Source: Tubulanus polymorphus (Eukaryota; Nemertea; Palaeonemertea; Tubulaniformes; Tubulanidae). From it: 64,000 bases of DNA. Location: assembly GCF_964204645.1 (NCBI RefSeq), contig NC_134025.1, forward strand, positions 19,560,001 to 19,624,000, written 5' to 3'. The notes beneath the pieces were generated by a model. The model ran no database searches. It was given only the letters and a program-made list of their open reading frames with translations, and was not told the origin of the DNA. Below are positions 34,182-48,300 of this stretch, one piece after another. Positions within the stretch are counted from its first letter, which is position 1. The number at the start of each line of letters is the position of its first letter. The position numbers were made by a program, and so were the translations under genes.

Positions 34182-37100
34182 GTAAGAATTTAACCGATCG
34201 ACGAGTCTAGGTTTATGATTGAGAGGATATTTCTAAAAATTCTTTCAGTCCGGGGGTTTTTAACATGATTTCGTTGAATGTTTTTGCAATGCTGCATGTG
34301 TATGTTCTCTTCTGCTGGTTGGTTGTCAGTCACATATAAGAGGCCTACACACTCCACAGTTAAAAGTGCACAGCAGTACTGACTGGTGCCGTGCCAGTCG
34401 TCGTGAGGATGAGAGGGTGTGGAGAGGCATGGGGTAGTTAGGTCTAGCTAATTACTGTCTGTCACACCTACTCTCCGTGCGACGTTTTGGTCCGTAATTT
34501 CGTTAATAATCGGTTTATCTACCTTTATTATGCATCAATTTGTTCAGTGAGGAATTTGCATTCAGAAATAAACAACAATTTTTACTTAAGTTGTTTTTGT
34601 TTTCATTTATGAGCGATAGTTTACTCAGCATACGCTCGCATAATGCTGAAAAATCCGCTCCGCGGACGCTCGGAAACGTTACAGTGACGTCATCACCTGC
34701 TCATTAGCATATCAAAATACAGTAGGTGGCGCCACGTGACGGGCCATAAAAACCGTTTTTCAGCATAACGCGAGCGTATGCTAGGTAAACTATCGCTGAT
34801 AGAAGAAAACACAAACAAATTTCTGCCAGTTCATGATTTATTTCTGAATGCAAATTCCTTACTGAACAAATTGATGCATAATATTTACAGATCAACTGTT
34901 TATTAATGAAATTACGGACCAAAACGTCGCACGAAAAGCATGTGTGACAGACAGTAGTTACCTTATCGTTGGTGGTATGTTATGATCGGACGGGCTTGAC
35001 AGAATCTGATCATTGATTATGAAGCTATTATTATTAGAGTTATGGTTGGTGAGAGAGAGGCCAAAGTGGAGATGCAAATGTCAACAGAACATCACAACAA
35101 TTCCAGGAATGGATGCCGGCTCTTCATTTGCTTGGAATTTTGGATTTTTAATTCGTCATTTCCTCTTGACAGCCAACTAGCCTAATAGTCATCAACAAGC
35201 GTTGGGGAACACCAAAATTTTCTGAGGGAGGCCCTCTTTGCATCTTCTAGAGGGTGGCAAATATTATAGATAGGATATGGTACGAGATAGTTGAGACTAT
35301 TTTCAGTCTGGATTATAGTTGTTTCACCCACAATGTAAATTCAAAATACAATTTTTATTATTTTTGTTCTGACGTTTTGGGAGGATTACATCCACCCACC
35401 TTCATGGTCAATGAAACACGGTTGCTAGGTCACACCAGGAACCTCTCCTGAAACAGTTTTAACTGTGGAGAAAAAACCGTAACTGTACATGTACGTGTAA
35501 ATGTACAAAAAACTGTTAATATAAGTCCTGGTCTTTCTCCTCAGTTAAAACTGTTAGGCCTATACAATTCAGCAGGTTAGGCAATCAATAGTGCTGCAGC
35601 AAATTGTAGTTTCTGTGATGAAGGCACACTTGCGACATCTTCAGTGCCTCAGGGATCTAGTAGGAAGATGCTGTGTGAGCAGTATGCTCGCCCATGTTTT
35701 GATACTGTTCAATGTAAAGATGGATTTTGCCAATGCGACATAATCCTAGTTTAAATTAAACTAGGGTTATGTCGCTTTGGCATAATAACATTAAATTAAT
35801 GTTATTGGGCCTATGCCGATAACTCTACTCATTGCAATTGGCTAATTCGCATTGCGGATGCTTACTGAGGCGCTAATTTAGTTAGAAAATTTAAGGAAGG
35901 AATAAAACATAGAGTAAACCTCTTCTCACGTGAAAATCCTAAGACCTTTTTTTTATGCTCCTTGCTCAAATAGAGCTGTAGGCCTATAGATTTATTTGCG
36001 TCTGAATATGCCACCACAATTGACGTTAACAACCTAGAGCAGGGGTGGATCTAGGGGGAAAATCTGAGGGTCTTCTCCGAATTCTAGGGGGGGGGCGTTC
36101 ACAAATTACGTACCTTGGCGTCTCCAGTTACCGCACACGGGCAACTCGCAACTCATCAACTAGCCAATGAAAGAGCGAATGATTATCATGTGACTTCCAG
36201 ATACGGTTCGAGGCAGGAGCGCAGCCATCTTGACAAATCACATGATACAGATGGTTGGCGGGAAAGATAATCGCCTCTCCGTCGCCAGTGGTTGCTGACG
36301 GGTGACAGCAAGCAATCGTTTGCTCAGCGATTGCTAAAAAAATCGGTTGCAGCAAAAATGGCTCGTGTGCGCCAGGCTTTAGCAGGTGCACGTTTCTGAC
36401 GTCATCTCTGACAAATGTTCGCAGTTCCAGTCATTTGACTAGACATTTCATGCAGTATTTTATCTTTTTGTGATTTGAATTAATAAACTCTTACCAGTTC
36501 GAGAACACTGTTCATGTTTTACTGTACCTCCCCTTTTGACCTCAGGCCCTGTGTTCTTGAATCGGATCTAGCTCTTATACAGCTCCCCATCCAGCCCTGA
36601 ATGCATCAGTCATGCTCATAAATTTGGGGTTCTCAGTCCTGCCCATTTCTTTTACTAAGAGGGGCCGGGAAGACTGTCGCTGTTAATTTGCGAATCAGCG
36701 TTGCCAGGATCCCAACTGACTATGCTTTTAACTAAATCATCTGACTGGTACTGACTTAGGATCTCAATTTTCTCCAATGTGAGTTTTGGTTAAATCTCTG
36801 CAGAATTCACTAGAAAAGCCAAATCCTCCATTACCTGAGCGGGTGTCGGCACCGATTGGTCCAAATTCACGTGGAGACGTGGACACATCAGCAACCAAAG
36901 TATTGTGATCATTTCCTTTACCAGAGATAAAATCTGGGGGCAAATTTCTGCCTGAAGCTCTTTATCCATTCATTTTGAAGCATAGCCCAACCAAAAAGGT
37001 TGGTCCAAGCCCAAGGCAAATTTTAGCACAGGTCAGCAGGCGCGGATCTAGGGAGGGGGCCCTAGAATGTTTTTTTTATGCTTTAGTTTATCAGCAGCAG

Positions 37101-39353
37101 AAAAGGGGAAAGTATTTGTCATGAATTCTTGCCTCAGAATGCAGGAAATGGGCCCCAAAACAGAGTTAAATTTCAAAAATTTTCTGGGGACGGGCTAGGA
37201 ACGTCTCGCGCATACACCGCTCGGTGTCAATACAGTATCATCATAGCTACATTTATTAGGTGGTCCCCCCTAAATTGGGCTCTAGATCCGCCCCTGGTCA
37301 GTCAAATTATTGTGTGTGAATTGCAACTAGTTCCGGAAATGGCTCACCACTTAGTTTGAACATTGTGTAGTATTGATTGAGTGGTTTATGTGTAAATGCG
37401 CTCTTTAATTAGGCATGGGCCAAATTTGACGCGGGCCTGATCTGCGCCAATTTGCCCCTTGCCAGATTGCCAGCATGTGATCACGGCCTACTTGGCTTTA
37501 GCCTCTAAAATATTTCTAAGACTTATTACCTCCTCTAAGAGGGAAACACATTTAGCATTAAGAATATCCCTGAACTGCTGACGGATTGGTTCCAATGAAA
37601 ACAGTCTGCTTCTTGAGCTAAGGCAGCTGGCAGTTCAGCCATTTTGGGTCTCTGATTGAAGCCCTGTTTTCTTCCCTTCCTTTCATGGCTTTGAAAGATT
37701 AGAAACACATTAACCCAAGATAAAAAATTACAGGAAACTCTAACCCAGGCCTTTTTAACGTCATTCTTGATTTTATTTATGGTAAGTAAAAATAGCATTA
37801 TCAGTAATGGTATATGGTAATGGTTCATTGGATAATAATATTTTCCTGAGCAATGGAAAAAGATTAGATTCTTGTTTTGAATGATATTAAGCAATGGGTA
37901 CGCGTGTCTGGATGATACTTGTTAGGCTGCTAAATGTATTGGTGTATTGCTGACGAAATCCAGGATTAAAACTGTAGATAGCTTATTTTAGGTGATTGGA
38001 GGGTTTGGGTGATTGGAGGGTTTGGTTACAAGTTGCAAGTAATATATACTGGGCGCTACATGAAAAATACATCAATATAAAACGTAGCACAAGACAACTC
38101 TGACAGCCAAATTGTGTTGACAAAACGATTGATGTTAGATGAAACCTTCATAGAGTTATAAAAAAACTGATGTGATATGCATATTGAAATGGATCGTGTA
38201 TGACCTGAAATTGTTTGTGAATTTGGTGTAATGGTATTTTGATCATGTCTCTGATGCACATAATCTATTGAAAATCAACGTCACCAATCAATGGATTCAA
38301 ACCCACTACACTAAAAGCCGTTTTCCAAACCCCTTAACCTCGCAACTCGTTAGAGTCGTTACCAACCAGAATCCAGTTGGGCCAATCACAGCGCTTGTAA
38401 CAAACGTCATTAGGCTTCTGTTGAATTTATCGTTAAAATGGACCAATCAGCGAACATTTTAGTGAACGAGGAAGTATTTTCGCAAGTTGTTATATGACAA
38501 CATGCGCAAAAGCGCCAGTAATGAAATTGAGCGTCGTGAGGCCAGGGGGCTGGTTGAAGTCAGTCCAGGAGTGATTCTGGGCCCATAGCAAGCAAGGAAA
38601 ATGAAAAATATGATAAAAGTGAAATCCCACAGTTGAAGTATAAAAGATAAGTGATGCAACAACATTTCAGCTGTCACCATGATGTTACAAAACGGCTAAA
38701 ACTTTAATAAGAATTATTTGGGTAAACCTTAATTCTGAGATGATATCTCTATTACTGTATGGTTCTTCTATTTCAGGGGAATGAATCATCTTTACCTATG
38801 GAACTATGTACGAATTGTAAGTATCTCATAGTTTGTCACTGCAGATATTTTATTCATGTGGATTCATGGGGTAGCCTTTGTTTTAAATTTCTTATGATTT
38901 AGTCAAGATTAAAGAGTGGGAGGCATTTCGAATCTCACAGATTTATCATGTGAATCTTTGCTAATTAACTAACTGCATGGACTTGCATTATAAGCAAGCT
39001 GTTTCTTTAGAAAATATTTCAGCCCTTAGATAACAAAATGTTTAAATAATGGCATGTTTGGTCGATAAAATGAGCTAGAAGAATGTCATGTACTGTTTAT
39101 AAAGTGCATACACTAGATTTTAGTCAATTTTGGAAAATCAGAATATCTATTTGGTCAGCAAGTGAGTGCCAGTTAATGCTAAATCATCTCTGATTGGTCA
39201 ATGGACAGCGTTTCTCAAGGTAATCCACCAATTGGAATTAAGGATGCTTAATTGATTTTAAGAAAGCTGGTTCTTATTTTGCCAAAAGTGAAATATTCTG
39301 CAACAGTGTTTTTACATATATATGCTAAACTGTGTATGTACTTTATGAATGGT

Positions 39354-39389
<36 letters not shown>

Positions 39390-42300
39390 ATTTATTGATG
39401 TTTTAGTGAGTAACTCTCTGGGCAGCAGAGCCTGGTTAGTTCTAACCCTGTGTTCATATTGCTATTTCAGACCAGCTTATCCAGAATAAAATATGGCAGA
39501 GTTTGATTCAGATCAGCGACAGTCTACCGAAATATCCATATGGATTAGTACACTAGGGGGCATCACGCTTGAGTATTCAATAGTTACTTTTAAATTTAAT
39601 CTTTCATCTCTTTATTTATTTCGTTTTAACTTTGCATTTCAATTTCATTGTGACATCAAAACCTTGGGAGCTCATGCGTTCAAATCGGCACAATATAGGC
39701 CTTTCATTGCACATACATACTCTTGATACACACATTTACACACAATATATACACATTATGTAGTTGCTGTAGCGCTAGCTGTATATTCTCTGAATTGTAA
39801 ATTGCACTTTTTTCATCCAATGATTAGAGTTTTATTGAAAAATTCAGATAATTGTCCGTACTGCTTGATCTTACTAATTAATGGACCAATCGTGGTGTAA
39901 AACAATTAGATAACTTTCTACTAACAATGCCTGTCATTGGTATTTTTGACTGTCTTAGTTTGGTGATGGAGTTGAAGTTTCTTTTTTTTTTTAATGGTAT
40001 ACGCAACTTTGATTATTTCTGTTCCAAAAATTGAATCAAGCTTCGTGATCTCCTCATGACCTGTAGACTTTATTCATGTGACATCTTGGTGCTTCATAGC
40101 TGTCAAATGCATGCAGCTAGCCAAAGCCATTTGACTATAGCCAATATGAAACATGTAAGCAATGTGTGTGATGTCTGATATGGTCAAAACAGTAGACTCC
40201 TCACTCAAATCAATTGGGACCAGTCAGATATAGGTGACAGATATAATTGATTCTATAAGATGGGCTCACAGATTTGTGTTCAAGTTACGCAATAATATTG
40301 ACTGTAGATGATTCAAATTAAGAGGAGTCCACTGTGTTCAAATCATGAATCAACCTGAGTTATAATTGATAAGAATTTCAGAGTTGACGAGATAAAAGAA
40401 CCGGTATGTCTTACAAATCTTAGAAGTGCCCTCATTATGTGGAGAATTCATCCGTATCAGTAAAGAGACCATTTGTTAGTTCAGTTTACTGAAGTATGTG
40501 TATGCTTCGCTTCGTTAACGCTAACATTTGTCATGAATTGGTGACAGTATATATTGCTGCTGCGGTAATTCATTTCTTACTTGCAGCATCGTACTAAATT
40601 GATGTATGATATATCTCTACATTATTCATATAGAACATGTTTAAGGGCTGAATTAACAGTGAATCGATTATAGCGTATATGTGACCAAAATCTACCGATA
40701 TCCCATGTTGTATCAGACGAAGGGGTTGCATACACGTCTTATTGCACTGTCTTAGTAGGACCCATAAAATATAGGTTCCCTTATTTTTAGAATTTTCAAA
40801 ACCAATACATGCTACAAAATATCTTGGATTCATAGTTAATGTTGAGCACAACTATTTTCTATGGGGCTCAATTTCGACCTATACTCGTTGTCTCGCACCA
40901 TCTATGCTGTTTAGTGTACCTTATGAATTGGTACATGTTTTCCCTCATTACGTGTGCCTAAATATGCATGTGGAGGCATAGCAGAAATTGATCATTCTTA
41001 AGTTAATGTCATGTCACACAATGTCACAATTCTCAGTATTGCATGCACCTTGTTTGAGCATGAATTCTTTTGCACATTATTGATCATTCCGAATTTGTAG
41101 GCTTTTGGAAAAAAAACCATGTTTTTGAATCTATCTTGTTCTTGTTGTTTTGCTTGTTTATATTTCCTTTTGTGTATTGATATTTTATGTTTATATAACC
41201 AGAAAAAACTTGTGACATTAAGATATGGACTTGGCAGCAAGAGGACAGATAATTTATGTAGTACATGTATTTGAAAATTCGCTTAATATCAGGGTGATGT
41301 CACATATATTCCTTTCATTCCTAGAAACCTCAGGTCTTGGCGATATTCTGTCAAGCAGCATCGCATTGGCAGAGTCAGGATATGGAAACAGTTTCCATGG
41401 TTACTCAGCGGGTGGGCAACAGGTGTTGTATCATGATGCTTGCATATTCAAAAACTGGTATAACTGCCTTTTTCATTCTATAAGGGCTAGGGGGGCATGG
41501 GAAAATGATCCCTGTTACTAGCAGATATGTCATCAGTTTCAACTGTTATTTGACTAAACCCTCAGAGTATAATACAAGGTAATATTCTATTGAAGTATGA
41601 GTTACAAGGAAGCTGAAAAGTAATATGTAATTGAATTTAAAAATGACCAAGTACCCTATTGATCATGCATGTTACAGAAGAATATACATTTGTTGTCTAA
41701 TTTAGAAAAAAAGCTGCTACAGATTGAGATCGTTTTCATTATGAATTACGAAATTGGTCATTTTGGCTGCCGATATGAACCTATGACTTTCTCTGTTGGA
41801 TAAATTTCGCTGGAATTGTAACCAACTCACTGTGAGACGAAACTAATTATTAGATATCATTAAACAATTCAAACTGTACTCGATGAGATGTCACCAAGTG
41901 TAGAACCGTATATATACCATAGCTGTGCGCTGATCGAAGTTATGGCAATCTCAGAAGTTGGACAAAATTTATCAAATAAATTGAGAATCATATCAGTAGT
42001 GTGGGGTGTTATAAGATCTATTCATTAAACATATTAGTCGGAAGCAATGTCTATCTAGAGGGTTTAGGATTGAAAAAGGGGAGTAATAAAGTGAAATCCA
42101 TGTGTGTACATAGTTTTGAATATAGATATGGGATGGATGAGGTATACAAAAAAGATTGAAGAAAAAAACTAATAATAAATGCATTTTAACCTCTTGAAAA
42201 CTGTGAACTCTGGGCTTGCCATAAAATAACTCCTGCAATTCAATTTGATGGGAATCATATTACATTTTGAATTAATTATTAGATTAATTGATCGTTATTG

Positions 42301-45300
42301 ATGAAAACTTTATGAAAAGATTTAATGAAATTGATAGTAAATGATAAGAAAAGAATGATAAAAGACCTGTTTTTGTAAATAGCAGTACAGACCAGTTTTG
42401 AATGAATTTTTCAGTCGACGCCGATGAAATTCGAAGGTTAGGAAAACGATTTAAGAAACTTGATCTCGACAACTCGGGCTCGCTGAGCGTAGAAGAATTT
42501 ATGTCGTTACCAGAATTGCAACAGAACCCCCTAGTACAAAGAGTAATAGATATATTTGATACTGACGGAAATGGAGAAGTAGATTTTAAAGGTTGGTTGA
42601 GAAATTGTTGTGTACTATGTTGGAAATATTTGCTTGATAATGCTAATGTGAATTATCTTGGACAAACTTTTTGTATTCCATAACTGTATTCTTTGTTATA
42701 CTATTATGTCATGCATTTTTACTGGGCTGGACTACATAGCTTCAAAGCATATTTTTTTACCGAGGCACACAGTTCAGCGAAAGGGACCATGCCTGTTTTG
42801 ACACTGGCCAAATTTGGCCAGACCAGGCTGATGTCAAATTTGAGTAGGGGCCAGTTATTCCTTATGAGCACAACTGGTTCTGGTAGTGACTCGTCTGGCA
42901 TGTCACAGCAACATTTTGATGACATTTTAATATTGATTGAGTGATCCACAATATGTGAATGTACTCTCTAACAAGGCACAAGTCAAATTTGACTTGAGTC
43001 TAGTCCTGGCCAAATCGTCTTTATATGATCGCAGCGTATATCTTCCCAATTGAGTCTGTAGAAATTAAATAGTTTTTTTAAAACATACAGTGGAACCTCG
43101 TTATAACAACCTCGCATATAATGATTTATCAGTTATTCTTAAACTAAAAACTTAAAGGAAAATTTTGATAATGTCATACTGGATATAATAAACTATCGGT
43201 TGTAACGAATTCTCCCCTGAAGTTGCTTGTAACGAGGTTCCACTGTAAGATGTACAATACCTCATAATCCCCTGGGCTAAGGATATAGAAGTGCATTGAG
43301 TTGTTGCAAAAATACTATTGACATCAACAACGGTACTTGGACATCTAGAGTGGGATATAAGATTTTGTGTGTGCTTGCAAGTTGTTGCGGTGATGTTAGG
43401 ACTCATTCCTGGAATCGCCATGGTAACAGTATCTCGGGCAAGACTAAACACTCCCTTTGACGATGTATTATATTTAGCTCTAAAGTCCACTCTTCACAAT
43501 TGAATAATACCTGTTACCATTTGAATCATACTTGTTTGTGTTTCATTACACTAAATCTAATAATGATGATCACTGATGAATTAATTATTCACTGCACTAA
43601 GATATCAACAAACATGATTGGCCTTATTCTACACATTCACAGCTGGAGCTTACATAATTCAGTTCTACTATATCAGGGAATTATTGATCTGTTGCAAATG
43701 CAGAATTAGCATTTCTGAGGTCAGATATGCCAAAGTGGCATTCATATTGGCATTAACCAACTCTTACTGGTTCTACCTGTGGCATAGATTAGGCATTGTT
43801 GGCTCATGGTACTAGTTGTGCAATATATCACTAGCTCTTGCAAGGTGCTCAAATAACTAGAATATCATGAACCAGTTACAGGGAGTTGAATTTGATGGCA
43901 TAGAACTTACCTGTTTTATTCTGAAATGAACATTTTGACTCTCAGTAGCTTATCGAATATGTAAAATTCTATAGGCCTATGGTATCTCGGTTATGATAAA
44001 TTTTCAAAATTGTTTCTATATCTTTCTATGTCTATTTGACCATACAAAGTAAATACTTCATATAGTTCCTATTATTTTCATCTTTTAAAATATTTTAATG
44101 GATCAAATGTGAATATCTTCTTAATTGGGGTATTCATTGTTCAACTATATTTGTTGCTGTTAGCTGGGAGTAACATACAAATACGGGCCACATGCACTGA
44201 TGTATTACTATTGTAGGCTGTGGAATAAAGTGATTTATCTAGATCACCAATATTTGTCATGAAATTGATATAATGTGCTGCTATATCTGCAGGTGCAGAT
44301 ACAGACTGTCGCACATGCAGCACTTACCATAGTCGCTGTTTTCAAATGCCCTTGAAAATTTTTTGTTTCGGGAAAAAAGTAAATAATGGAGCACACAATC
44401 AGTGAGCCATAAGAAATAATTGCCTTTCTGTATTAGGCCTAAAGAAAAATGTGAATGAAAATGAATTTTCCAAAATAAAAAAAGGCAATCTAAGGCACTC
44501 TCATTTGCTCAAAAGGGCACTATTCTAAAATATATTATTTGTTGCTCCATAAGTTTAATCGTAAAAGGGCAGATTTTGACATAAATCTAAAAAAGGCACA
44601 AGCAAATTGAATGTGAAGACAAAATTTAGCGACATGATACCAATAAATGGCACTCAAACTGAAACTCGCTCGCTGGACATTAATACTGGCCCTTTTCAAA
44701 GTTGGTGCCCTTTTTTCACTGTGCTATATATAGTCATTGAATTGCCCTGGATCTGTGCCTGATCTGTAGTAGGCATACATGGAACATTAATTTTTGAAAT
44801 ATATGCTCTTGAAATAGTGTAATTATTTTTCATATTTTAGAATTTATAGAAGGAATGTCTCAGTTTAGTGTAAAAGGTGATAAAGAATCTAAATTGCGTT
44901 GTAAGTATATTTGTTAAATAAGCAGGGGCCATTTTGCACAGTGATGGCTTAGATTTAAGATCATCCCAGGTCATCGTTCAGCCAATCAAATTACTTTAGA
45001 CCAGCATCCAGATTTCAGATCAGTTTTGCCTAAAGTCACAACTTCGCAACTAAGCCCTGAGGCTAAGATTTGTCAGTTCTATAGTTGTGGGTTTTTTAAG
45101 TATTTTTTTATTTCGATGAAAGGCCAGTGGTTTTGATAAAAGAATATGAAAATGTATATCATAAAACGAGGCCTATTGTGTTTAGTCGTAATGGACTGTT
45201 GTATTGGTAGTGCTAATCAGTTATTAGCTAGTGGAAGTAACTAAGAGTTAGTTGGCTTGATGACATCATTGCTTCTTACATCAGCACTGTATAGCCAGTG

Positions 45301-48300
45301 TACGTTTAATAATCAATACTGCTGAAACATAGTATTGCTTCAATCCAAAGTACATTATTCAGGCAAGCATCATCAACATGTAACAGACTATAAAAGCCAA
45401 TAGCAGTTGTAGTTCAGAGAGAAACAATTTATTTTTGGTAAAAAACTAAGATGACTGATTGGGGGCCATTTTTGGCATGTATATCTACGTGATGAATTCT
45501 GTGCGAACAAATCCTCTTGTTGTATTTTGAAGTAACTAGGTACAACTATTTGGTATAGCATGTAGTTATGCACCTGCGATAACTATGCATTATTGTGTGT
45601 TATTGCGCACAATTTATCTTAATGAAAAAATCAAAGATGGTTTACAGGAGGCTGTTTGGCATCTATCTACGTAGTGAAGTTAGTGTATACAACTGTTAGG
45701 TCGTTTTTTCTATTTTTGACGAAACTGGATATAACTATTTATTTTGGTATGATCTGCATCGGCAATTTATTTTGTGAAGAAATCACAGGTGGTATACTGG
45801 CGGCCATTTTTTAAAATCTTAAATTATGGATTGACCCCCGTTATTTAGTGTCCTTTAACAGACCCAACACACCTGTGGGGAGCGAAACAGCTACTGGCGA
45901 CCATTTTCGCATCTTTGTATGTGGGGAATTTTGCGCAACAATTCCTAGGTCTTTCGTTGTATCTTGATGAAACTTGGTTCACATTGAGCATATGTAGTTG
46001 TGCACCTACGATTTATTTGTTAAAAAAAATTAAACATGGCTAAACAATTTGGTATTATCTTTGTAGGTATCTTACATGGAAAACTAAGGCCTTTCATACT
46101 GTACAGCTTTTTCGGGGATATAAGTATGGGAAACACAGTCATGACTAGATTTTATCTCCATTTCAGTTGCATTCAAAATCTATGATATGGATAAAGATGG
46201 TTATATATCAAATGGTGAGCTGTTCCAAGTTTTAAAAATGATGGTCGGCAGTAACCTGAAAGACGCCCAACTTCAACAGATAGTAGATAAAACCATTATA
46301 CACGCCGATACTGATGGTGATGGGAAAATATCTTTTGAAGAGTTCTGTGCCGTAAGTCTTCACATTTTTTTGTTGATGTCAATGTTTACTTATAGATACG
46401 TATGTGTATGTTATTTTTTTTTTTAGTGTGCACATAGTAATTTATTGGTATTCTATTTTATCGCAGAAATATTATGTCTCCTCATAGTTCAGGGGCAAAT
46501 TAGCTCCTCACAATATTCCAATCGGTTTGTGATGACCATGAGCACTGCTCATTACTGAAAGAGTGTGTCTGCCTGTTTTTGCATTCCTGTCATGATCAGA
46601 TGAATGTCAGGAAAAATGGTTTATTTTCTTGAAAAAACCTCGCTAACCTTTTTGTCACGCTAATGTTGTGATTGTTTTTATTCCACCAAGGCTTCAAACT
46701 AATTTTTTATTGCTGCTTCATGTTTCGAATTGTATTTAATCAAATCTTGAGACCATCCATCCCTCCGCTTCTTCCTTTCATTATAAAAATCATGGCAAAA
46801 GATTTGCAGTTTTTGAACTTCATCTAAAGTTTTGATGTTTTTATACTTTCTGGATTGTCCCTCACAGAGCTTTCAGATTTAAAGTAATACTGCTTCATAC
46901 ACTGGTCAATAGTGTTTGTGTTTTTGTGTGGTCTCAATGCGTTCAAGTCCGAACTCCTGCAAGGGAAGATGCATACGTAAATGGGAAGTCACTATTTGCC
47001 TAAGGCATTGTTGTATTATTAAGGTGATTCCATTTATTACTTTCAGTTAAGGGTCAATTTAGCTGGTAGTAACATATTCATGATGTCACAGTTTGTGACA
47101 ATGACCAGCATGAGTATTGAAAACTGATCAACATCAGCTATCCATGCACTTCTGCCAAATCGAATCATTTGATTTCCTCTGGACGATTAAGTGCAGCACT
47201 TTCTAATCTTTTAACAGAAGTATAATGTATTATTACTTTTGTTATATTATGATTAGAATGCATTTTCATCTATTAGATAAGTCTTACATTTTCTTATCTC
47301 TAGAATCAATTTCACAGATGATTGTTTCTTGTATTTTTATATTTAGTTGAACAAATCATTTGTTCAAATCAATGATTTTATCTGATGAATAGAACCTATC
47401 TGCTATATGGCTCTCTTCACTTTTTATCATAATTTATTACTCAGCTTATACCAAAAATTAACAATGTTTTTGCTTTGCTCTGCCATGCATTAATTTTGTG
47501 ACATGTGTTGTTTATTATGTTTTTTAGGCTGTGGGACATACAGAGTTAACCTTTAGCACACTGCAAATCTAAGTAGGTTCTTGCTACTCCACCTGCCCTT
47601 CTATTATCAATGATATAACATCATAAAACCATTCATAATGCTAACCATGTATAATGCTTACAGTTATTTTCATGAAACCTTCAGTCATTGCATAGAATTC
47701 AGTCCATCCCTGAGCCTGTTACTAAGGAAACATTGCACACCTCCAGGCTCTGTTAATGTGAGGATGTAAGATTTATAAAGCAATTGAATGAACATTGTTG
47801 TATCATCAAGTAGATTTTATTTAGTGGTTCTGCTAGTTCGGCTGCAGAAAATGAAATACGTGAAATGTTCTTCAGTTATGCTAAGTTAATTCCTGCTACA
47901 AATGTTGATAAAGATAGATTTATGACCTCTAGCATTGACTGAGCATGTTACATCAAAATGCATGTCACTACCAGTATTTGTTCTTATGGTATTTTGTGGT
48001 GCATACGACCTTGGCTGATGGTTTCACCCGTTACCTTGATCACACTGCCTACCCCGCTTTGTTTGTTTTTTTTTTTTCATTTTTTATGACAATCCTGTGT
48101 TAATCATCATTTGACCAACAAGATTTTAAGAACTTTTAACAGTGGGCACTAGTAAGAATAACCAGAGTCATCTTCAGAATTGATTTTAACATTGTACTTA
48201 GCTATTGGTCATTTGATGTTTTAATGAATTTTTCATTCTTTAATCGAAGCTCTCAGCGTATCCTATAGGTATAATGATAGCTCTAGCCTCTACTCTGATG

